The position numbers and the translations under genes are program-made. Under the pieces are notes generated by a model that made no database searches, was not told where the DNA came from, and worked only from the letters and a program-made list of their open reading frames with translations. Below are positions 46,019 to 53,653 of a stretch of 63,493 nt of DNA, piece after piece (the stretch's first letter is position 1; every line of letters starts with the position of its first letter). The stretch comes from Candidatus Cloacimonadota bacterium (GTDB lineage Bacteria; Cloacimonadota; Cloacimonadia; Cloacimonadales; TCS61): assembly GCA_021157525.1 (NCBI GenBank), contig JAGGWK010000007.1, positions 1 through 63,493 of the forward strand. Direction: 5' to 3'.

Positions 46019-46348
46019 TTATGTTGGAATTTTCGCTTCAGACAAAAACGGCATTGTGAAGCAACGTGTCAATTTTTTTTTAACTCGCCAATACCGCACT
46101 GGATTCAAATTTCCTGCATCTCTGCTTCTGTCAAGGCTTACATTCTCGGCTTTGCAAAAAAAAATCAGCCCTTTGGACAACACCATCTCACGGAGCAACT
46201 CTTCTGAGCCTGCACGCCAGCGAGTGATTTCGCACGTTAAAGAGCTAATCGGAAAATCATTGTTCTGCCATCTTTGTGTTGCACTAGGAAAAAGAGAGAC
46301 CTGCGGCGCTGCTTCTTCATTATTTGCGAAATTACACAGCTGCATCAT
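46019..46348 (-). CDS. Possible small protein of unknown identity (doubtful)
   Basis: A 109-codon ORF begins ATG ATG at 46348 directly after a near-perfect Shine-Dalgarno GAGGAGGTAAG. The product (opening MMQLCNFANNEEAAPQ) has no signal peptide, membrane segment or motif I know and is rich in Arg, Trp and Cys, unlike its neighbours. Its 3' end overlaps the receptor promoter. The strong ribosome site supports translation; the composition argues for a non-coding or repeated element. Flanking gene-free DNA 46349-46495 shows nothing recognisable. Confidence 0.3.
   Translation of the reverse strand: MMQLCNFANNEEAAPQVSLFPSATQRWQNNDFPISSLTCEITRWRAGSEELLREMVLSKGLIFFCKAENVSLDRSRDAGNLNPVRYWRVKKKLTRCFTMPFLSEAKIPT
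46044..46072 (-). promoter_or_regulatory. Candidate promoter of the TonB-receptor operon
   Basis: On the minus strand TTGACA (46072-46067) is followed after 17 nt by GTTTTT(G) (46049-46043). The spacing fits a sigma-70-type promoter and the T-rich -10 region resembles those of groL and tRNA-Leu in this window. It would give a ~35-nt leader before the receptor ATG. It overlaps the end of the doubtful ORF 46019-46348. Confidence 0.45.
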
Positions 46349-46495
46349 CTTACCTCCTCTTTCTGTAAATTGCAAACCCACACTGTGGTACGTCCCACCG
46401 TATTTATGGCAATTTCTCTATACTTAAATTCCTTATCCCCTCAGACAGCTATTGCCACTTTTGTTCCAACTTCATTGCCCCGGAATGAAACAAAA

Positions 46496-46702
46496 CTACC
46501 CGACCTCCCGAGGTATCGGCGCTTGATTGAGAAACTCAAAGAAATTACGAAACTTATCGATATCCGGATCGGCGAAGAATGCAATCACCATCACCACAAA
46601 AGCCAGGAGCAGGATACGCAGAATGAGGTTTGCCCATGTCGCATATTTTTTGGAGCGCCGCTCTTCCCAGCGCCGTTGCATTTCTTCGCGAAATTGTTTC
46701 AT
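46496..46702 (-). CDS. Small single-span membrane protein
   Basis: The 68-residue protein has a charged N-terminus (FREEMQRRWEERRSKKY), one hydrophobic helix (ANLILRILLLAFVVMVIAFF) and a short polar tail, predicting an inner-membrane protein with its basic N-terminus in the cytoplasm. It starts 9 nt after the aspC stop behind a run of eight G residues, so it is probably co-transcribed with aspC. Function unknown. Confidence 0.65.
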   Translation of the reverse strand: MKQFREEMQRRWEERRSKKYATWANLILRILLLAFVVMVIAFFADPDIDKFRNFFEFLNQAPIPREVG

Positions 46703-46711
46703 ACCCCCCCC

Positions 46712-47914
46712 CTAGGTTAATAGTTCAAGAAGGCCCCGCTCAAAACGAACCAACCCTTCTTTAATGTTTTCCATGCTGTTTGCATAGGAAAAACGTACAT
46801 AATTATCAGCGCCAAAGGCAGAGCCGGGAACGACGGCAATGTGGTGCTGCTGCAACAGATATTCACACAGGTCTACCGATGTCTTAATTCCACGCTTGTT
46901 TTTCTGTAGATAAAAAGAGATATTTGGCATCACATAAAACGCACCATGTGGTTTGATGCAGGTCACATTATCGATCTGACGCACCCGCTCGATGAAATAA
47001 TTGCGACGCAGCTCAAATTCCTCACGCATCCTGGTTACACTGCCATCACACTCCCGCAACGCCACTATTGCTGCTTTTTGGGTCATGGCATTTACACAGG
47101 ATGTGGTGTGACTCTGAATGCGGCTGGCTTGTTTGATGATCTCGGAAGGTCCGGCGCAATAACCCAGACGCCATCCCGTCATGGCATAGGCCTTGGAAAC
47201 ACCGTTTATCACCACCGTATGTTCCCGAACTTCTTTGGAGATAGAGGCAATGGACACATGCTTTTCATTATCATATATCAGCTTTTCATAGATCTCATCC
47301 GAGATAATCAGGATGTTGTGCTTGATGCACACTTCGGCGATTTCGGTCAATTCTTTCCGTGAGTACACAGAGCCCGTCGGATTGTTCGGCGAGTTTAATA
47401 TCAGTGCTTTGGGATTGCTAAGGGTTTTCAGTGTTTGGTCCAGCACCTTGGCTTTGAGCTTAAATTTCGCCGATGCTTTGGTAGGAACAATCACCGGAAA
47501 AGAATCCACCATTTCCACCTGAGAGGTGTAGCTCACCCAATAGGGAGATGGGATTATCACTTCGTCCCGAGGATCGCACACAGCCATGAGAACGTTTATG
47601 ATTGAGGCTTTTGCGCCGGGAGATACCAGGATGTCTTCAGGATCGCAATGCAAATCATTATCCCGAAGCAGTTTTTCAGAGATAACTCTCCGCAGCTCAA
47701 TGATTCCTGCAGAAGCGGTGTAGCGGGTAAAGTTATCATCTATGGCCTTTTTGGCCTCTTCCTTGATGTATTCCGGCGTGTTAAAATCGGGCTCACCCAC
47801 GCCGAAGTTTATCACATCAATTCCCTGAGCTTTCATCTTTTTTGCCAAAGATGATACCGTAAGGGTGGGTGATGGTTTTATCGCCCGTGCCCGATGAGAC
47901 AGTTGAATTGCCAT
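46712..47914 (-). CDS. aspC: Aspartate aminotransferase (class I/II)
   Basis: The 400-residue PLP enzyme matches the subgroup Ib (AspC/AspB) aminotransferases: NFGVGEPDFNTP at the N-terminus, NSPNNPTG, ISDEIYE and the PLP-lysine motif NGVSKAYAMTGWRLGY. It exchanges the amino group between aspartate and 2-oxoglutarate. It follows pta by about 9 nt. Exact substrate range cannot be set from sequence. Confidence 0.9.
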   Translation of the reverse strand: MAIQLSHRARAIKPSPTLTVSSLAKKMKAQGIDVINFGVGEPDFNTPEYIKEEAKKAIDDNFTRYTASAGIIELRRVISEKLLRDNDLHCDPEDILVSPGAKASIINVLMAVCDPRDEVIIPSPYWVSYTSQVEMVDSFPVIVPTKASAKFKLKAKVLDQTLKTLSNPKALILNSPNNPTGSVYSRKELTEIAEVCIKHNILIISDEIYEKLIYDNEKHVSIASISKEVREHTVVINGVSKAYAMTGWRLGYCAGPSEIIKQASRIQSHTTSCVNAMTQKAAIVALRECDGSVTRMREEFELRRNYFIERVRQIDNVTCIKPHGAFYVMPNISFYLQKNKRGIKTSVDLCEYLLQQHHIAVVPGSAFGADNYVRFSYANSMENIKEGLVRFERGLLELLT

Positions 47915-47923
47915 GGAATTCTC

Positions 47924-48913
47924 CTATTGCGCCATTAATAAAACAAGCGCCGTTGTATTGATAATATCTTCTGCAGAACATCCCCTGGAAAGGTCACAGA
48001 TGGGGCCGCCGAGTCCTTGGATAATGGGACCTATTGCCTGAGCGCCAGCAAAACGCTGTACCAGCTTGTAGCCAATGTTTCCCGCCTGAAGATCGGGAAA
48101 AATCAGAACGTTGGCATTGCCCGCCACATCACTTTCGGGTGCTTTGGATGCCCCAACTTTGTGCATCACAGCTGCATCCAGTTGCAGTTCTCCATCAAAA
48201 TCAAAATCCACGTTCCGCTGAACCAGGAGCTCCCGCGCCCGGGTTACTTTATCCACCATTTCGTGCCTGGCACTTCCCATGGTAGAGAAGGAAAGCAGAG
48301 CCACTTTCGGCTCATCACCAAACAATTTGCGCCGGGTGTTTGCCGTACTCACGGCGATATCGGCCAATTGCTCCGCTGTGGGATCTGGCACCACGGCACA
48401 ATCACCAAACAGGAACAGCTCTTTGCCGTCCACCGCCTGAGGATTGACCATAATGAAGGAACTGGAAACGGTTTTGAGCCCTTTGGCCACGCCAACTACG
48501 TGAAGCGCAGCGCGCAATACATCGCCGGTGGTATTAGCGGCGCCGGCAACCATGCCCTTCACTTCACCGAATTTTACCAGCAACGCACCAAAATAGAGTG
48601 GCTTCCGCACGGTGGCAGCAGCTTGCTCTAATGTAAGCCCTTTTGCTTTGCGCTTTTCATACAAAAAGTTGGCAAATTCATCGATTTTTTCATACTCTTC
48701 AGGATCAATCACCCCAACGCCATCCAGACAAATGTCCAGACCTACAGCCCGAGCCTTCACCACTTCAGGATTTCCCACCAGCACAACCCTGGCAAGGGCT
48801 GTAGCAGTGATTTCCTGAGCAGCAGTAAGCACACGCACATCGCTGGATTCGGGCAATACAACACAGCTCTTCAACTGCGCCGCCTTTGTTCTGAATTGAT
48901 CAACAATGTTCAT
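47924..48913 (-). CDS. pta: Phosphate acetyltransferase
   Basis: The 329-residue enzyme interconverts acetyl-CoA and acetyl phosphate, the first step of acetate and ATP formation with acetate kinase. The short (single-domain) Pta length and the motifs VVLPESSDVRVL, MVAGAANTTGDVLRAAL and NVLIFPDLQAGNIGYKL support the call. ackA is not adjacent. The gene sits between glyS and aspC with gaps of about 8-10 nt. Confidence 0.92.
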   Translation of the reverse strand: MNIVDQFRTKAAQLKSCVVLPESSDVRVLTAAQEITATALARVVLVGNPEVVKARAVGLDICLDGVGVIDPEEYEKIDEFANFLYEKRKAKGLTLEQAAATVRKPLYFGALLVKFGEVKGMVAGAANTTGDVLRAALHVVGVAKGLKTVSSSFIMVNPQAVDGKELFLFGDCAVVPDPTAEQLADIAVSTANTRRKLFGDEPKVALLSFSTMGSARHEMVDKVTRARELLVQRNVDFDFDGELQLDAAVMHKVGASKAPESDVAGNANVLIFPDLQAGNIGYKLVQRFAGAQAIGPIIQGLGGPICDLSRGCSAEDIINTTALVLLMAQ

Positions 48914-48921
48914 TATAACCT

Positions 48922-51024
48922 CTATTTTACATTATTCTCTGATATTACTATTTGGGCCAGATCCGCCACATGAAGGAACAAACGGCGAATTTCCGCCAGC
49001 AATGCGTAGCGGTTTTTCCGCACTTCTTCCGCTTCCACATTCACTAATACGTCATCAAAAAAGCGATCGATAACGGCCCCAAACTGCACCAGTTCTTCCA
49101 TCACTTCGGCGTATTTTCGGGCATTGAGTTTTGGCTGGATGCGGGAACGCAACTGCCCCAGCTCTGCATAAAGAGCCTGTTCAGCAGGTTCCACCAACAA
49201 AGATTCATTCACTTCGCCACCAGAACGTACATCGGCAATAATATTGGAAACCCGCTTAAATCCCAAGACCAGCTTGATAAAGTCATCCCGTTGCTTAAAG
49301 GTCTGCACATCCAGTCCCCGCCGCTTCAGGTCGGAAATATCCCGGTAAGGCATGTGCACCACACTGGCGATCACATCGTATTCGATGCCGGCATTTTTCA
49401 GCAGCCACTCTATCCGCTGCTGAAAAAAGTCGATAACAACGCTGCGATTGGCATTTTCTTCAGGCAGTTTTGGTGCCAGCAATGTAAAGGCAACATCGAT
49501 CAGCTTTTGTATATCGATAGCCCAGGGGAGTGCGTCTAAAATCTGCACCACACCGTTTGCTGCCCGACGCAAAGCAAAAGGATCAGCGGAACCGGTGGGA
49601 ATAAGCCCCACGCCGATGATGCCACACACAGTATCCAACTTGTCGGCCACAGCCACCAGCATCCCTACTACCGAGCGTGGCAGACTGTCCTTTTGACCCC
49701 GAGGCATATAATGCTCATAAATTCCCTGGCAGACCTGAGGATTTTCGCCACTGATGCGCGCGTAATTCATCCCTATGTAGCCCTGAAGTTTGGTAAATTC
49801 TTTTTCTCCCAGCATCCCGGTTACCAGATCGGCTTTGCACAAATACGCCGCCCGCAACGCGTCTTCTCTAAGCTGTTCCTCTGCCTTCATCTCGTCCAGC
49901 ATGGATGCCGTAATGGCTTTCACCCGGGTGGTTTTTTCCAGTAACGAGCCCAGCTGAGCCTGGAAGGTCACATCTGCCAGGCGGGGAACAAAATCTGCCA
50001 AGGGGATGGAGGTATCTTGTTTGAAATAAAATTCGGCGTCTTCCAGTCGGGCGGTGATCACCTTTTCATTTCCCCTTCGGATGAGCTCGCTGTGAGCGGG
50101 ATCACCGTTGGAAATAAAGACAAACCCATTTACCAAATGGCCGGCTGCATCCTGAATGGCAAAGTACTTCTGGTGCTGCGAAAGGGTGGAAACGATGATT
50201 TTGGATGGAAGCTCCAGATAGCGTTTGTCGAAGGTGCCGATAACTGCGGTGGGAAATTCCACAAGGTCGGTAACCACATCCAGCAGGCGCTCATCAGGGA
50301 TCACGGCATCGGTGCGGGAGGCAAAAAGCGCATCTATTTGAGAGCGGATACTCTCCTTGCGTTTTTCCCGATGAGCAATAACAAGAACCCGCCCGAGGGC
50401 AGCTTCGTAATCATGCACGGATGCAATGGTAGTGCTGTTTTCCAGGTTGGCATAGCGATTTCCGTAAGTGGTGGCCCCGGCAGTGATGCCAAAGAGCGAG
50501 ACGGGAATAACGTCGGCATCCAGCATCGCCACGATCCAGCGAACCGGCCGGGCAAAGGAAGTTTGCATCAAGTCCCAGCGCATGGTTTTGGGAAAGGAGA
50601 TGGTTTCCACAGCTTTTTTGATGAAGGTGGGAAGCAGTTGGGCGGCAGGTTGCCCGATACGCTGCATGCGCAGGGCTATTTTTTCTCCCTTGGGAGTATC
50701 CTTTATCACGATGTCGTCAGGGGAGGCTTTTGCACTTCGCAGGAATCCCTGAGCAGCCTTGGTCAGATTTCCCGCCGCATCATAGGCCATCGCTTTGGAA
50801 GGCCCTACCCGTTCGATAATCTCGTCCTGCTGTTTCTTTTGGAGACCCTGCAGCACAAGGGCAAAGCGGCGGGGTGTGGAATAGGTATCCAGTCGGGCGT
50901 AGGACAGTTTTGCATCCCGTAATTGAGCGGTGAGTGCCGTCTGCAATTTCTGCATTGCCGGGCTTATATAACTGGCGGGAATTTCTTCCACCCCGATTTC
51001 CAACAAGAAATCCTGTACTTCCAT
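48922..51024 (-). CDS. glyS: Glycyl-tRNA synthetase beta subunit
   Basis: The 700-residue beta subunit of the bacterial (alpha2beta2) glycyl-tRNA synthetase begins LLEIGVEEIPASYI and has the C-terminal anticodon/DALR-like region (VLVNVEAEEVRKNRYALL). It needs the alpha subunit GlyQ, which is normally encoded directly upstream; glyQ is absent there, and an AT-rich block with an acetyltransferase gene occupies the position. A small hairpin covers the ribosome binding site. Confidence 0.95.
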   Translation of the reverse strand: MEVQDFLLEIGVEEIPASYISPAMQKLQTALTAQLRDAKLSYARLDTYSTPRRFALVLQGLQKKQQDEIIERVGPSKAMAYDAAGNLTKAAQGFLRSAKASPDDIVIKDTPKGEKIALRMQRIGQPAAQLLPTFIKKAVETISFPKTMRWDLMQTSFARPVRWIVAMLDADVIPVSLFGITAGATTYGNRYANLENSTTIASVHDYEAALGRVLVIAHREKRKESIRSQIDALFASRTDAVIPDERLLDVVTDLVEFPTAVIGTFDKRYLELPSKIIVSTLSQHQKYFAIQDAAGHLVNGFVFISNGDPAHSELIRRGNEKVITARLEDAEFYFKQDTSIPLADFVPRLADVTFQAQLGSLLEKTTRVKAITASMLDEMKAEEQLREDALRAAYLCKADLVTGMLGEKEFTKLQGYIGMNYARISGENPQVCQGIYEHYMPRGQKDSLPRSVVGMLVAVADKLDTVCGIIGVGLIPTGSADPFALRRAANGVVQILDALPWAIDIQKLIDVAFTLLAPKLPEENANRSVVIDFFQQRIEWLLKNAGIEYDVIASVVHMPYRDISDLKRRGLDVQTFKQRDDFIKLVLGFKRVSNIIADVRSGGEVNESLLVEPAEQALYAELGQLRSRIQPKLNARKYAEVMEELVQFGAVIDRFFDDVLVNVEAEEVRKNRYALLAEIRRLFLHVADLAQIVISENNVK

Positions 51025-51031
51025 TTATAAC

Positions 51032-51050
51032 CTCATTTTATTCAAATGAG
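51032..51050 (-). promoter_or_regulatory. Hairpin covering the glyS ribosome binding site
   Basis: On the minus strand CTCATTT-GAATA-AAATGAG forms a perfect 7-bp stem with a 5-nt loop, immediately before GTTATAAATG. The 3' arm contains the GAGG Shine-Dalgarno bases, so the structure could hide the ribosome binding site. A regulatory role is inference; no T-box sequence is seen. Confidence 0.35.
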
Positions 51051-51149
51051 ATTCAACATTTAAAGTACCTTTATTTTGTCTAACTTTTTATTGTAAAAAT
51101 CAAATGGGGCACCGGTAACGTTCTGGGTATTCCCGACGTGCCCGTCCCA

Positions 51150-51240
51150 CTAAGCCTGTCACAAAACTTGCCAAACGTCATACTAACCTCACGAATTGCA
51201 AGCTTTGTGACAGAGGGCATATCCCGCAGGACAGGCTAGT
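51150..51240. repeat. Nested inverted repeats in the glyS upstream region
   Basis: CTGTCACAAAACTTGC (51156-51171) and GCAAGCTTTGTGACAG (51198-51213) are inverted repeats with one mismatch. The left arm also belongs to an outer pair, ACTAAGCCTGTC (51150-51161) with GACAGGCTAGT (51230-51240), identical apart from one bulged A. The two pairings share bases and so are alternatives. No T-run follows. The structure may be a remnant of a mobile element or recombination site. Confidence 0.7.
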
Positions 51241-51265
51241 CTTTAGGCGTCATGGAAATACCTTG

Positions 51266-52072
51266 TTAGTTATACGCAGTAGCCGGCCTATCATTTTAAT
51301 CCACCTCATGTAATACCCAAACATTTGGTTCTATATATTCTCCGATATCTTTTTCTAAATTTATTTTAACAGGTTTTAAAGCACCCTGAATTACATAATC
51401 ACCAGTTTCAAAGAATTTCATTTTTGTCCATTCTTCCCATTCAGCTATAGTTCCAGGAATATACATTGCTTTATGACAAGGTTTTATTATTTTCCCTCCA
51501 AGTCTAACGTGAACACGTAACCAAGGATCAAATGGTAAACCATCTTTTCTTTCCCACTTTATATAATTATCTATCGGTATTAAGGGATATTTGCTTTTAA
51601 GACTGGGCCTAACCGGTATAGTTACATATTTAAAACCGTTATCACGCGCAATCGAGATCATCTCTTTTACTATAACAGAACTTATTCCTTTACCTTGGTG
51701 TTCTTTATTTACAGCAATTTGAAGACCATTTAAAGTATTTGCCTTAATATTATTCAATTTATCATTAATTCCTTTCTCTAATACCCAATCCCAACCTCTT
51801 TCAGGTAACTCTTCAAATGATTTATCCCAAAAATATGGTAAACAATTAGCCACACCGATAATTTCATCATTAGCCATTAAAGAAAACTGAACCTCAGGAA
51901 AAAGTTCGAATAACTTAAGCCAATTCGCATTAGAAACAAGGTCATGAAACATAAATTCGGGCCATAATTTTGATGTGCCTTTATCTTGTAACTTTACATG
52001 ATTAGGTACATTTTTTATAACTTTATATTGCATACTGATTTCCTCTCTCCCTGGGCTATTGCGTATAACTAA
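51266..52072 (-). mobile_element. Cassette-like element: 19-bp inverted repeat around an acetyltransferase gene
   Basis: TTAGTTATACGCAGTAGCC (51266-51284) and GGCTATTGCGTATAACTAA (52054-52072) are inverted repeats matching at 18 of 19 positions. They enclose exactly one gene, whose AT-rich sequence differs from its surroundings. In the gene's direction the order is TTAGTTATACGC, ORF, GCGTATAACTAACAAGG, which resembles integron cassettes that begin with TT... and end in an attC core. No integrase or transposase is present, so the type of element remains inferred. Confidence 0.5.
51296..52033 (-). CDS. GNAT-family acetyltransferase (cassette gene)
   Basis: The 245-residue protein shows the GNAT acetyl-CoA motif A around LQIAVNKEHQGKGISSVIV, with the pyrophosphate-binding QGKGI turn at residues ~113-117, and the following strand YVTIPVRPS. 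The substrate is unknown; the C-terminal half after residue ~150 is not typical of small GNATs. The gene is strongly AT-rich with many AAA, ATA and TTA codons, unlike its neighbours, which points to recent transfer. GAGAGG precedes the ATG. It is flanked by the 19-bp inverted repeats. Confidence 0.8.
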   Translation of the reverse strand: MQYKVIKNVPNHVKLQDKGTSKLWPEFMFHDLVSNANWLKLFELFPEVQFSLMANDEIIGVANCLPYFWDKSFEELPERGWDWVLEKGINDKLNNIKANTLNGLQIAVNKEHQGKGISSVIVKEMISIARDNGFKYVTIPVRPSLKSKYPLIPIDNYIKWERKDGLPFDPWLRVHVRLGGKIIKPCHKAMYIPGTIAEWEEWTKMKFFETGDYVIQGALKPVKINLEKDIGEYIEPNVWVLHEVD

Positions 52073-52148
52073 TTAAGAGTTTCCAGACTTTCCCATGCCG
52101 GGAAATTCTGTTAACATCCGGTACCCCGCACAATAATGTTGCTCAGAA

Positions 52149-53099
52149 TCAGAATTGATAACTGAGGGTAAGCTGGTTTACCAAGCCCAGGTCTCCGTAG
52201 GATACAGCAGCGTAATCGATGGTCATACGGTAGCGTGGAATGGCAAATCCGGCGCCTGCAGAAAGGCCGGAGAGAAATTCGCTATCCCCACCGCTTTTCC
52301 AGTCATCGGCATTGCTTTTGTAGCCAGCTCGCAGCATCAGGCCGGGATAGGCAATGTACTCGGCGCCCATGCGAAAAGAAAAATCCTGATCCAAAGGATG
52401 ATAGACATCCAGAAGGGCGATGGTTTTTTCGCTGAATCGATAACTCACTCCTCCGACAAAGGTGGTGGGTAAGCCCTCTTTGTATTTATCGTCGGTATAA
52501 TAGGTGAGCTGAGTGCCGATATTTTGCAGGGTAAGCCCTACCTTAATGTGTTCGTTGGTAGATTGATGCAGGATAGCAATATCAGCGGCAACAGCGGAGG
52601 CGCCGTGTTCATCCAGGGATTCGCTGATGTATTTGAGGTTGATCCCTACATCCAGCATATCAGAGGCCATGTGGCTGGCGGCGATGCCCAGCACGACGTC
52701 GGAAACCCCGAAGGTACCGGTAGATGCCGCAGGATCATATTGACCATTTTCATCGGCCACGGTGCGATCCTCTTTGGTATAAAGTCCTTTTATAAAGAAT
52801 GCAAGGGTGGTTTTGTCATCATAAGGATGGGTAAAAACCGCAGAGCCACACTGAGTGTTATCGATATAATTCATGTAGCTGGCCGAGGCGTTGTGGTTAC
52901 GAATCTGGTGAAGGCCGGCGGGATTGTAAAACACGGTATTGGCATCGTCGGCAAGGCCGGTGAAGGCGTAGCCCATGGCAGCCTGACGTGCGGCGAAATT
53001 GAGTTTCAGGAAGCTGAATCCGGTGGTACCGGCGTCTTCATTTATGGCAAAAGCCGAAAGGGAAAATCCCAGCAACAGTAAAAGCATTGATTTTTTCAT
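52149..53099 (-). CDS. PorV/PorQ-family outer-membrane protein
   Basis: The 316-residue protein has a signal peptide (LLLLLGFSLSAFA), the family block FSFLKLNFAARQAAMGYAFTGLADD followed by VFYNPAGLHQ, and a barrel pattern ending ...TLSYQF. It is the third PorV-like gene in the window and the shortest. Unlike the other two it has no secreted-protein gene beside it; its start overlaps the stop of a PTS EIIA gene by four bases (ATGA). Confidence 0.85.
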   Translation of the reverse strand: MKKSMLLLLLGFSLSAFAINEDAGTTGFSFLKLNFAARQAAMGYAFTGLADDANTVFYNPAGLHQIRNHNASASYMNYIDNTQCGSAVFTHPYDDKTTLAFFIKGLYTKEDRTVADENGQYDPAASTGTFGVSDVVLGIAASHMASDMLDVGINLKYISESLDEHGASAVAADIAILHQSTNEHIKVGLTLQNIGTQLTYYTDDKYKEGLPTTFVGGVSYRFSEKTIALLDVYHPLDQDFSFRMGAEYIAYPGLMLRAGYKSNADDWKSGGDSEFLSGLSAGAGFAIPRYRMTIDYAAVSYGDLGLVNQLTLSYQF

Positions 53100-53542
53100 A
53101 TGGTTATCCTTTGTAGAATAGTGTACAATTCCCGTTCGCTGGATGCGCCGAGCACGGCAGCCCGGTTATCTGCATCCCGAAAGAACTGGGAAATGGCGCT
53201 GAGCACCTTCATATATTCAGATTTCATTGCTTCGGGCACTGCGATCATGCAGATCACCCGCACCGGAAGGTCATCAATGGCCTCATAATCCAGGTCATGG
53301 GCCAAAACAAAAACTGCCACAGCCAGAGATGATACCGAACTGCTGCGGGCATGGGGAATGGCGATTCCGCGTCCGATTCCCGTAGACATAATGGCTTCTC
53401 GCTCAAAGACTGCCTTTGCAAACTCCTTTGGCTGCGTTACTACTCCGGCGTTATGTAAGACTTCTGCCATTTCTTCCAGGCAGCTCTTTTTATCCAGAGC
53501 ACCATAACCGACTCGTATTAGTTGTTCAAAAAACATCTGCAT
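53096..53542 (-). CDS. PTS EIIA domain protein (PtsN/fructose type)
   Basis: The ~148-residue protein is a stand-alone EIIA of the fructose/mannitol/nitrogen type, with the phospho-accepting His in GIGRGIAIPHARSS (residue ~64). Such proteins either feed phosphate to sugar transporters or act as regulators. No other PTS gene is in the window, which favours regulation. The ORF track starts at a TTG two codons earlier; ATG 53542 is used here. It shares a divergent promoter region with the foldase gene. Confidence 0.85.
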   Translation of the reverse strand: MQMFFEQLIRVGYGALDKKSCLEEMAEVLHNAGVVTQPKEFAKAVFEREAIMSTGIGRGIAIPHARSSSVSSLAVAVFVLAHDLDYEAIDDLPVRVICMIAVPEAMKSEYMKVLSAISQFFRDADNRAAVLGASSERELYTILQRITI

Positions 53543-53594
53543 ACTCAACTTTATGTAATCTCTTTATTAATGCTTACCGCCGTCATTTATTTCC

Positions 53595-53612
53595 TTGACT
53601 CCATGAAGTCAA
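53595..53612. promoter_or_regulatory. 18-bp dyad TTGACTccatgaAGTCAA in a divergent promoter region
   Basis: The gap between the EIIA gene and the foldase gene contains TTGACT-CCATGA-AGTCAA, symmetric except at one base pair. Each arm is also a -35-like TTGACT: rightward it is followed by a T-rich run after 17 nt, leftward by TAAATG after 17 nt. It may be an operator or a shared pair of -35 elements. Confidence 0.45.
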
Positions 53613-53653
53613 TTTCTTTTTTTGAAGCTAATTTATCGAAAGAAGGAGTTACA

